DNA from: an uncultured Amphritea sp.
GTDB lineage: Bacteria; Pseudomonadota; Gammaproteobacteria; Pseudomonadales; Balneatricaceae
Direction of reading: 5' to 3'
Assembly (NCBI RefSeq): GCF_937127095.1
Contig: NZ_CAKZLP010000078.1
Location: forward strand, 119,493-183,492
DNA: 64,000 bases
The notes below the pieces were generated by a model that saw nothing but the letters and a program-made list of their open reading frames with translations, ran no database searches and was not told the origin of the DNA. Shown here one piece after another: positions 18,017-26,900 of this stretch (the stretch's first letter is position 1; each line of letters opens with the position of its first letter). Made by a program: the position numbers and the translations under genes.

Positions 18017-19231
18017 TTAGAGTGCTATATCGTTAATCCCGATGATGGCGGACAAAAGGGACATAATCAGCACCGCAATGATGAATCCCAGCGATAAAAT
18101 CAACGCCGGTTCCAGGATATGCAGCAGCTTTTGAGTTTCTGTTTCAATCTGCCGGTCATAGATATCGGCTGTTTTTAACAGCATGCCGGGCAGCTCACCG
18201 GTTTCCTCGCCAACCTGGGTGAGCTGAACCACCAGTGGCGGTACCCGTTTGCTGTTTCTCAGTTGATCAGAGAGGCGGCCGCCCTCGCGCATATGGGTGG
18301 CGGCCAGGGTAACCTCTTTTAACAGGGTGTTATTGGTGAAGGCCGCACTGGACATCTCAATGCTGGAAAGCATCGGTACGCCACTGTTGATCAGATTGCC
18401 GAGGCTGCGACAGAAGCGGGTGTACTCGATCTTCACATGGAGTTTGCCGATCAGCGGCAGATTTAAACGCAACGCGTCCCACCATGCAGCGGTCGAGCCA
18501 CTCGAAATAGTCCGGTACGCGATGATGAGCAGCAGCGATAAGACGCCCAGAGCATAGACACCATAATCGATACTCACCTGGCTTAACCACATCACAAAGC
18601 GGGTTTCCGGGGGAAGCTCCTTACTAAAGCCAGCAATGATGTCAGCAAATTGCGGTACCACATAGAGCAGTATCATTAAGATCGACAGCAGCGAGACACC
18701 CAGTAATATGATTGGGTAGAGCAACGCAGCGGAGACTTTCTCTTTAAGCTGACGGCTGCGGTCCAGGTGCTGACAGAGGGTTTCCAGCCCTCGTCCTATC
18801 TGACCACTGGCTTCCGCTGCTCGAATCAGGCTGATATAGAGTGGATTGAAGTAGCGCGGGAATTTTTCCAGCGCCTGACTGAACATCTGACCGCCACGCA
18901 GTTGCTGACGCAGTTCATGAACCAGTTCTTGCAGCAGGGGCGAAGGGTTCCCCTGCTGCAGAATTTCCAGACTCCGGTCAAGGGGTATGCCTGCTTCAAC
19001 CAGATACATAAGTTCCTGAGTAAATTCAAAAATCAGCTCGCCACTTGCCGACCTGAAACGGACGGCTTTGGCCTTCTTTTTCTGGCTTTTTGGTTGTTGA
19101 CTGTCAGCATAGATGGGGACTTTGCCGCTGGCCTGTAACTGGATAATGACCTCTTCGCGGTTATCTGCCGAGATAATACCTTCAGTGAGTTCGCCATTAT
19201 TACCGATCGCTTTGTAATAGAAGGAGGTCAT
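18017..19231 (-). CDS. gspF: T2SS inner-membrane platform protein GspF
   Basis: 404 residues from the ATG at 19231 (MTSFYYKAIGNNGEL), chosen because GGAGAG lies 5-10 bases before it; a start 21 bases earlier would overlap gspE and has no advantage. It has two GspF/PilC repeats, each with a cytoplasmic helical bundle (EAGIPLDRSLEIL; SGVPMLSSIEM), and three transmembrane helices (about 170-195, 220-240, 370-395). It forms the membrane base of the pseudopilus motor and contacts GspE. One base separates it from the gspE stop. Confidence 0.93.
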   Translation of the reverse strand: MTSFYYKAIGNNGELTEGIISADNREEVIIQLQASGKVPIYADSQQPKSQKKKAKAVRFRSASGELIFEFTQELMYLVEAGIPLDRSLEILQQGNPSPLLQELVHELRQQLRGGQMFSQALEKFPRYFNPLYISLIRAAEASGQIGRGLETLCQHLDRSRQLKEKVSAALLYPIILLGVSLLSILMILLYVVPQFADIIAGFSKELPPETRFVMWLSQVSIDYGVYALGVLSLLLIIAYRTISSGSTAAWWDALRLNLPLIGKLHVKIEYTRFCRSLGNLINSGVPMLSSIEMSSAAFTNNTLLKEVTLAATHMREGGRLSDQLRNSKRVPPLVVQLTQVGEETGELPGMLLKTADIYDRQIETETQKLLHILEPALILSLGFIIAVLIMSLLSAIIGINDIAL

Positions 19232-19232
19232 C

Positions 19233-20975
19233 TTAGCTCTCCTGAGTGACACGCAGCACTTCTTCCAGGGTCGTCAGCCCCGCAAGCGCTTTACTGCAGC
19301 CATCGCTATACATGGTTTTCATGCCGTGTTCGACAGCCAGTTGTTGTAACGCTCTGGCATCGCAATTTTGCATAATATGTCGGCGGATAATGTCATCAAC
19401 AGGCAAAACCTCTGCGATGGCGATACGACCGTTGTAACCGGTATTGCGGCAATGCTCACATCCGACCGGGTTATAGAGCTTGCTGTCTGGGTCAATGGTC
19501 TCGCCGCTATTGCGACTAAGTCGCTCTAATAGTTCCGGCATCGGCTGGAAAGGTTCGGCACAGTGCTGACAAAGTTTACGCACCAAACGCTGACTGACCA
19601 CGCAGAGCAGGGTAGAGGTTAGCAGGTAGTCTTCCACCCCCATGTCCAGTAAGCGGGTGATACTACCGGCGGCTTCGTTAGTATGCAGGGTGGATAATAC
19701 AAGGTGACCTGTGAGTGCTGACTGAATACAGATTTTGGCAGTTTCCAGATCTCGCATCTCGCCCACCATGATGATATCCGGGTCCTGACGAACAATAGAG
19801 CGCAGTGTGGTTGCGAAATCCAGGCCGATAGAGGAACGCACCTGAATCTGGTTAACCCCTTCAAGTTGATACTCTACCGGGTCTTCGACGGTGATGATTT
19901 TTCTTTGTTCAGTATTGAGCCCCTGCATCGCGGTATACAGGGTGGTTGATTTGCCGCTACCGGTGGGGCCTGTTACCAGGATCATGCCGTTGGGTTTTTC
20001 CAGGGCGCTTTTCAATCGCGCCAGCGGTTCGCCACTTATGCCGAGGCTCTCGAAGTCTAAGACCAGGCTATCGCGCTGCAGAATCCTCATCACCACGCTT
20101 TCACCGTGCACAGTAGGGATGCTGGATACCCGGATATCGATGGTCTGACCCTGAACGCGAAGGTCGATCCGGCCATCCTGAGGCAGACGTCGCTCAGCGA
20201 TATTCATATGGGCCATGATCTTGATGCGGGAGATCACCGCGGCGCTCAGGTGTGCTGGCGGTGCTTCAACCTCCTGTAATAAACCATCACAACGAAAGCG
20301 TACTTTCAGCTTATCGTGGAACGGCTCAATATGGATATCTGAAGCATTTAGTTTGCAGGCACGCTGAATCAGCAGGTTTACCAGGCGGATAACCGGTGCT
20401 TCGCTGGCCATATCCCGCAGCTGTTCGACATCGGCGTCGCTGTTGTCGTCGGAATCTTCAATCTGATCGGCAATTTTGCCCAGTTGTGACTGACCATCGC
20501 CGTAGAATTGATCGTAGAGAGTGTCGAGATCGGTTTTGCTAATGACGACCGGTTGTACCTGTTCAGCCCCGCAGGCTAGTTTGGTGCTTTTAATAACAAA
20601 CTGATCGCCGGGGTCGAGCATCGCCAGGGTGAGTATGCCGTCACTGAACTCCAGCGGGATGACTGAGTGTTGTTTAAGAAAGTTTTCGGCGATCAGATCG
20701 GCGCATGCGAGATTTGCAGGAAAGTCTTCAAAAGAAACTTTACGCAGCTGAGTAATTTCTGCCAGACAGAGGGCAAGGTCTTCAGCGCTGACCTGTCCCA
20801 GTTTTAATAGCATAAGCGGCAGGCTGGTTGATCCGGCCTGTTCACCGGCTAATGACAAGGAACGATTAAAAAGCTCTTTAGTGAGCTTTTTTCGGGAGGT
20901 AAACCACTCTCTAATCTGTTGCTCTATTCGTTCTTTTTCGTCATTGTGTAACGCTTCGGCATTTCCCATCCTCAC
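19233..20975 (-). CDS. gspE: T2SS assembly ATPase GspE
   Basis: 580 residues. N-terminal MshEN/GspE-N domain, then the secretion ATPase core with Walker A GPTGSGKST, Asp box (ITVEDPVEY), Walker B (IIMVGEMRDLETA) and His box (LVLSTLHTN). A tetracysteine zinc site is present (CQHC and CEHC). It powers pseudopilus assembly. First gene of the operon gspEFGHIJK - PAS kinase - NtrC regulator - hybrid kinase. The 238-base region upstream has no clear sigma-54 site. Confidence 0.95.
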   Translation of the reverse strand: MRMGNAEALHNDEKERIEQQIREWFTSRKKLTKELFNRSLSLAGEQAGSTSLPLMLLKLGQVSAEDLALCLAEITQLRKVSFEDFPANLACADLIAENFLKQHSVIPLEFSDGILTLAMLDPGDQFVIKSTKLACGAEQVQPVVISKTDLDTLYDQFYGDGQSQLGKIADQIEDSDDNSDADVEQLRDMASEAPVIRLVNLLIQRACKLNASDIHIEPFHDKLKVRFRCDGLLQEVEAPPAHLSAAVISRIKIMAHMNIAERRLPQDGRIDLRVQGQTIDIRVSSIPTVHGESVVMRILQRDSLVLDFESLGISGEPLARLKSALEKPNGMILVTGPTGSGKSTTLYTAMQGLNTEQRKIITVEDPVEYQLEGVNQIQVRSSIGLDFATTLRSIVRQDPDIIMVGEMRDLETAKICIQSALTGHLVLSTLHTNEAAGSITRLLDMGVEDYLLTSTLLCVVSQRLVRKLCQHCAEPFQPMPELLERLSRNSGETIDPDSKLYNPVGCEHCRNTGYNGRIAIAEVLPVDDIIRRHIMQNCDARALQQLAVEHGMKTMYSDGCSKALAGLTTLEEVLRVTQES

Positions 20976-21153
20976 GTCCTTTTATTTTTATTAGCACTGG
21001 ACTTTCTACATTCGACTCAGCTCATAAGCGTTCCGTTTCAAGCTGTCATCATCTAACGGTGTTTGTTTAGTTTAGTTGAGAAAAGATAAAAACCACAATC
21101 ATCAAAAGGTCATAATTCACACAATGATCATGATAATTATTATCGTTAATAAG

Positions 21154-21190
21154 ATTCACTATTACTAATTATTGATTAGTAATAGTGAAT
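21154..21190. repeat. 16-base perfect inverted repeat, AT-rich hairpin
   Basis: Arms at 21154-21169 and 21175-21190 match perfectly with a 5-base loop. The repeat lies 24 bases past the stop of the barrel gene and upstream of gspE, with a shorter repeat (CAGCTT-T-AAGCTG) at about 21199-21211 next to the stop. It may act as the transcript end of the cytochrome operon, but the stem is AT-rich and has no U-tract, so an operator role is equally possible. Confidence 0.5.
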
Positions 21191-21213
21191 ATGAGGGTCA
21201 GCTTTAAGCTGGA

Positions 21214-23445
21214 TTAAAAATCGTGACGATAACCTAAGTTAATGTAATAACTATTAGTTTCGCTGGTGTCAGTGGTTAACTCACGGTTAGATATCTCGCC
21301 ACCAGTCTCAAATTCGAAACGGGTTTTGCGTGTCCAGCGGTATTCAAAACGAACCGAGGGCCGGGCATACCATTGCGAGGTATTATCGTCGGTGTTCTCA
21401 CGATATTCTGTTTGAAAACGCGGATTGATTCTTAATTTTTCGTTGACTGGATAGCGGCTGTTAAAGGTTAAACCCAGCCTTTGACTGGTGGTTGCATCCG
21501 TCAAGCGGATACCAACGATACCCAGATCTCCCTGTTTAATCAGGTTGTTGCCGATCGCCTGTACAAATAGAGAGTATTCGTAATCGGTTCCAGCAAACCC
21601 ATCAACACCGCCAGAGGTTTTACTGTCGCCCTGTTTGGAAACTGTCAGGTCGCCACTGAGTTGGAAATCGTCGGTGATTGGCTGCACCATACCCAGGGTG
21701 GTGGTAAAGCTTCGGGTGGTGCGATCAAGCGCATATTGACGGGCTTCATCCTCGGTAATGCCTGTCGCCAGCAGTTCACTGAGGGTGTTGACTGACTGGC
21801 TTTGAATCGCAGTGGTGGTGGTCAGTACCGGGCTGTTACGGTAATCAACCGAAACGTTGAATGTTTGCTTTTTCTCGTTGGTCCAGCTGCCCAGTGTAAA
21901 CAGGGTGTTTAGTTCATTGAAGGAGATATCATAATCTAGCAAGGTAAACAGGGTTTTACCTGGCTGGAAATAGCGAACCTCACCACCGATGGCCCGACGG
22001 TCCAGTATGTTTTCATTACGCTGTTCTATCAGGAAAACGTTATAGTCCCAGGCGTTGTTGAAGGTGCCCAGGTCAACGTTTACACCATAGAACCAGCGAT
22101 CGAGATTGACCTCTTTATAGGTGGCTGTTTCAACCGGAAAGCCCGCGACCAGGTTAAGCTTAACGGTTTCATTGAACGAGTGGCCGGCAAGCACCCCGTC
22201 AAAACGCCCTAAAACACCACCGGAGCTGCTGGACTGACGTCCAAGGCGGAGTGTATTTGTCGCCTGCTTATCCTGAATATCCACATACAGTGTGCTGATC
22301 CGGGCTTCGCTTTGGGTGCTGTCGAGGAAGTCTTCCTCATAGCCACCGGAAAACCGCGTACGTACATCATACTCATCCCCCCGGTAGCGACCCGTCAGGT
22401 AAAGGTCGTTGGAGAGTGCATCGCGGTTGACCGATGTGATTTTAAAATCTTCAGTTTCAGTAGAAAACTCGTCCCGGCGATAGAATTGTGAGATACCACC
22501 GTAGACGTCCCAACGGGAAGGCTCTGCTTTACGGGTTGTGGTGGTGCGTGTCGTGGGTGTCTCTGTTGCGGTAATCATTGCGGTGATACGCTGACGAACA
22601 CGCAGGGCGTCCGCACCGTCAGGGTATTTTTCCAGATACTGATCCCACGAAGCTTTAGCCTGGGCTTGCTGGCCTTTACGTTCACGGGCTACACCGGTAA
22701 ATTCAAGCGCCTGGCGGCTGTACTGGTTTTCCGGCTCCCGGAGAATTTTAGTATACAGCTGGATCGCCCGATCATACTCCTGTGCAATCATCGACTGCTC
22801 AGCCTGGATCATTATTTTTCCAAGCGGGTCATCACTATCGGATGCGGGCTTTGATGTACCCGAAATACCGGAAGAGGCAATGACGGCAACCGGCTTGCTG
22901 GCAGGGATGGGCTGTGTAACGTTAGTCGTTCGTTCGGGAGTGCTGGTTTCAGTCAGTGGCTCTGTCGCCGGTGTTTCAACGGCCGTAGCATTGGCAGGTA
23001 GAGACGGCTTAAGGTTTTCTTCTGTTATCAAAGGTGTATTTTTGATTCTGGAGACTTCTGCAATGGCGGCGAGTTTCTCCGTTTCGGGAACCTTGGTTAT
23101 CCAGAGTTCAGGGTGTCTGTTACGGATCGTTGCAGCCAGTGCTTCCCCATCTTTAGCGTTGGCAAAAAAGCCAACCCTCACCCGGTACCACTTTTTCCCC
23201 TCTACGATTGAGCTGGTGATATAGGCCACCTGATTTTTAAATGGCAGTTCTTTAATCACATCTTCAGCATCAGCAAGGCTTGCCAGTGATGCCACGTGAA
23301 TTGCATACCGGCCGCTTGACTGTATTACAGAACTCTCCGCGCCTTGGGCTTGATCTGCTGCGGTACAGGGAAGGGCGGTGAGCGATCCGCCAGCGATGAC
23401 AGCAGCAATAAGAGTGGATAACAGGGTTCTGGTCGGGTTATGCAT
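21214..23445 (-). CDS. Outer-membrane beta-barrel with periplasmic SPOR and TPR domains
   Basis: 743 residues. Signal peptide about 1-30. SPOR domain about 45-125 (YAIHVASLASLADAEDVIKEL, WYRVRVGFFANAKDGEALAATI), a fold that binds denuded peptidoglycan. T/P-rich linker, then TPR-like helices about 207-290 (DRAIQLYTKILREPENQYSRQAL). From about 315 the chain is alternating beta strands and ends in YYINLGYRHDF, a C-terminal Phe typical of outer-membrane barrels. The strands and length (about 430 residues) fit a large porin of MtrB/PioB scale, although no homology is claimed. It is encoded directly after the two multiheme cytochromes and the small exported protein, so I infer it is the outer-membrane sheath through which the periplasmic cytochrome meets the surface cytochrome. 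Confidence 0.8.
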   Translation of the reverse strand: MHNPTRTLLSTLIAAVIAGGSLTALPCTAADQAQGAESSVIQSSGRYAIHVASLASLADAEDVIKELPFKNQVAYITSSIVEGKKWYRVRVGFFANAKDGEALAATIRNRHPELWITKVPETEKLAAIAEVSRIKNTPLITEENLKPSLPANATAVETPATEPLTETSTPERTTNVTQPIPASKPVAVIASSGISGTSKPASDSDDPLGKIMIQAEQSMIAQEYDRAIQLYTKILREPENQYSRQALEFTGVARERKGQQAQAKASWDQYLEKYPDGADALRVRQRITAMITATETPTTRTTTTRKAEPSRWDVYGGISQFYRRDEFSTETEDFKITSVNRDALSNDLYLTGRYRGDEYDVRTRFSGGYEEDFLDSTQSEARISTLYVDIQDKQATNTLRLGRQSSSSGGVLGRFDGVLAGHSFNETVKLNLVAGFPVETATYKEVNLDRWFYGVNVDLGTFNNAWDYNVFLIEQRNENILDRRAIGGEVRYFQPGKTLFTLLDYDISFNELNTLFTLGSWTNEKKQTFNVSVDYRNSPVLTTTTAIQSQSVNTLSELLATGITEDEARQYALDRTTRSFTTTLGMVQPITDDFQLSGDLTVSKQGDSKTSGGVDGFAGTDYEYSLFVQAIGNNLIKQGDLGIVGIRLTDATTSQRLGLTFNSRYPVNEKLRINPRFQTEYRENTDDNTSQWYARPSVRFEYRWTRKTRFEFETGGEISNRELTTDTSETNSYYINLGYRHDF

Positions 23446-23472
23446 TATGTTTTTCTCAGTTTCAAATTCGGA

Positions 23473-23940
23473 TTACTGGCATTTGGCCTGCTGGATGCGT
23501 TTGGACGGGTAGATCAATACCTTAATGGTGCGGTAATCACTGCCCTGGATCACTTCTGAGCGAACCACTTCCCGGTATTGTAGAGTCAGGTAGGGGCCAC
23601 CGGAAAAGTCGCCCTCGTAGACGACTTCATCCAGCAGATCGTGATCTTCCGGCGAGGCTGATTCGCGAAGATCACTCGCGTTCTGATCGATCTGAGCCAT
23701 CTGGATATGCTTAATGCGTATTCTTAGTTCGTCGCTGGGCTCCTGCGGGTAATGGGTGATATAACGCACCGGGTAGTGCATATGGATAATGGCCAGATCC
23801 GGATCGCAGGGCGACTTACTCCGGATCAGCTCTACCCCTTCCATAATATTCTCCCCAATGGGCTGCGCCTGACTAAGACTGGCAGGGAGAATCAGTGCGC
23901 TCAGCAGTAATGCTTTAACTAGTTTGTTCATTAGTCCCAA
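23473..23940 (-). CDS. Small exported protein of the cytochrome operon, unknown
   Basis: 155 residues, or 152 from Met4. Signal peptide ends near SLSQAQ. The mature part is acidic, mixed alpha/beta, with Cys near the start (SPCDPD) and at the end (AKCQ), which could form a disulfide. No known domain recognised. It overlaps the end of the giant cytochrome gene by 10 bases and precedes the barrel gene by 27 bases, so it is probably translated with them and may help assemble the conduit. Confidence 0.8.
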   Translation of the reverse strand: MGLMNKLVKALLLSALILPASLSQAQPIGENIMEGVELIRSKSPCDPDLAIIHMHYPVRYITHYPQEPSDELRIRIKHIQMAQIDQNASDLRESASPEDHDLLDEVVYEGDFSGGPYLTLQYREVVRSEVIQGSDYRTIKVLIYPSKRIQQAKCQ

Positions 23941-26900
23941 TCCCTATCTTGAACACTGTGTTCCGATCTGCTTTGGCGGTGACAGCTTCCAGCACAGTTG
24001 CGTGCTGTGGAAACGGTATCGCCTTCATGTTTATTAGGTCTGAAGTCATTCGCATGACAGCCCGCACAACTTGGCGCGTAAGCCGGTGTTGGCCATGGGA
24101 TTGTCTGGCTGTTAGAGGTATGACATGCATTACAACTGGGGTTGGCTCTGTGGTCACCCGGATAGGAGCCAGAGCTGTGGTTGAAGTTAATACCCACAAA
24201 TGATGTTGTGTTATGGCACTCATCACAGGCTACCGAGGTAACAAAGTGGTTGCCCGGTTTGCCGGTGGCAGTATTGCCGTTATGGCAGCTTTCGCAGGTG
24301 CCTGGCGATACATTATCGTGACTGAATGTCGCGCCAAACCAGCTATTGGTCGTGTGGCAATCATCGCAGGTATTACTGCTCTGGATATGATTGGCGGACT
24401 TACCTGTCGCGATCACGCCGTTGTGACAGGTATTACAGGTGCCGTTCACCTCTGCGTGGTCAACCCGGGTGGCCGGAACCCAAGCCACAGAGGAGTGACA
24501 AGACTCACAATTATTAGAGCTGTTGATATGGGTGCCATTCTTGCCGGTGGCGGTGGTGCCATTATGACAGCTTGAACAGCTGCCGGTGACGCCGCTGTGG
24601 TCGAAGACCGCATCAGCCCAGTTGTTGGTGTTATGACAGTCATCACAGGTGTTACCGCTCTGGATATGGTTGGCGGATTTACCCATCGCAATACTGCCGT
24701 TATGGCAACTGCTACAAGTGCCGTTCACTTCGGTGTGGTCAACTCGGGTGACCGGTGACCAGCTGACCGGGGTGTGGCAGGATTCACAGTTATTGGTGGT
24801 ATTGATATGGCTGCTGTTTTTGCCAGTTGCGGTGGTGCCGTTATGGCAGCTAGAGCAGCTGCCGGTAACGCCGCTATGGTCAAATACCGCACCGGTGAAG
24901 CTGGTGGTGTTGTGACAGTCATCACAGGTATTGTTGCTCTGGATATGATTGGCCGATTTACCCAGTGCAATGGTGCCGTTATGACAACTGCTACAGGTGC
25001 CACTGACTTCTGCGTGATCGACACGGGTGACCGGTGTCCAGCTGACCGGGGTGTGGCAGGACTCACAGTTGTTGGTGGTATTGATATGGCTGCTGTTTTT
25101 ACCGGTTGCGGTGGTGCCGTTATGGCAACTTGAACAGCTGCCGGTGACACCGCTATGGTCAAATACCGCACCGGTGAAGCTGGTGGTGTTGTGACAGTCA
25201 TCACAGGTATTACTGCTCTGGACATGGTTGGCAGATTTACCCAGTGCAATGGTGCCGTTATGACAGCTGCTACAGGTGCCATTGACCTCAGCGTGATCGA
25301 CGCGGGTGGTCGGTGACCAGGTGGTGGGTGTATGGCAGGCTTCACAGTTATTGGTGGTGTTGATGTGAGAGTTGTTCTTGCCCGTGGCTGTTGTGCCGTT
25401 ATGACAGCTGGAACAACTGCCGGTGACATTGCTGTGATCAAACACCGCACCGGCAAAGCTGGTGGTGTTATGGCAGTCGTCACAGGTGTTACCACTCTGA
25501 ATATGGTTGGCTGATTTACCCACTGCAACAATGCCATTATGACAAGTGCCACAGGCTCCATTGACCTCGGCATGGTCAACCCGGGTTACCGGAGACCAGC
25601 TGGATGATGAGTGACAGGCTTCACAGTTATTGGTGGTGTTGATGTGTGTTGAGTTTTTGCCTGTTGCGAGAGTGCCGTTATGACAGGTACTACAACTACC
25701 ATTGACCTCGCCATGATCAACGCGGGTAACCGGAGTCCAACTGGTGGAAGAGTGACACGCCTCGCAGTTATTCGTGGTGTTAACGTGGGTGCTGTTCTTG
25801 CCAGTGGCTATCGTACCGTTATGGCAGGTATTACAGCTGCCATTTACTTCGCCATGGTCAACTCGGGTTACCGGAGACCAGGTGGTTGGGGTATGGCAGG
25901 ACTCACAGCTGTTAGTGGTGTTGATGTGAGTTGCGTTTTTACCTGTCGCGGTAGTGCCATTATGGCAGCTGGAACAGTTGCCGGTGACTCCGCTGTGATC
26001 AAATACCGCACCGGTAAAGCTGGTGGTGTTATGACAGTCTTCACAGGTATTACTGCTTTGAACATGGTTCGCGGATTTGCCCAGCGCAATACTGCCGTTG
26101 TGGCAGCTGTTACAGGTGCCATTCACCTCGGCGTGATCGACACGGGTCACCGGTGACCAGTTTGTCGGCGTGTGACAGGCTTCACAATTGTTGGTGGTGT
26201 TGATGTGAGAGCTGTTTTTACCGGTCGCAGTGGTGCCGTTATGGCAGCTGGTACAGGTGCCATTCACCTCGGTATGATCAACTACAGTAACGGGTGACCA
26301 GCTGTTTGATGAGTGACAGGCTTCACAGTTGTTGCTGCTATTTATATGACTGGTGCCTTTACCGGTCGCCAGAGTGCCGTTGTGACAGCTGCTACAGCTA
26401 CCATTTACCTCGGTATGATCAACCCGGGTCACCGGAGACCAGCTGGCAGACGTGTGACACGCTTCACAGTTATTAGTGCTGTTGATATGGCTGGTGTTTT
26501 TGCCGGTCGCAGCGGTACCGTTATGACAGCTGTTACAGGAGCCAATGACCTCTGTATGGTCAACCTGGGTAGTCGGTGTCCAGTTGGTATTCGCATGACA
26601 GCTTTCGCAGCTGTTGGTGGTATTTATATGACCGCTGTTTTTGCCTGTGGCTGTCGTGCCGTTGTGACAGGTAGCACAGTTTTGCGTCACATTGCTGTGG
26701 TCAAATACCGCATTAGCCCAGCCGGTGTTGGGATTGTGGCAGTCAGCACAGGTAGCGTTTGTAGGTACATGGCTGGCGGACTTGCCGGTAGCAATAGAAC
26801 CATTATGACAACTTTCACAGCTGCCCTGTACCTCATTATGGTCAACCCGGGTTTCCGGAGACCAGGTGGATGGGGTATGGCAGGCTTCACAGTTATTAGT

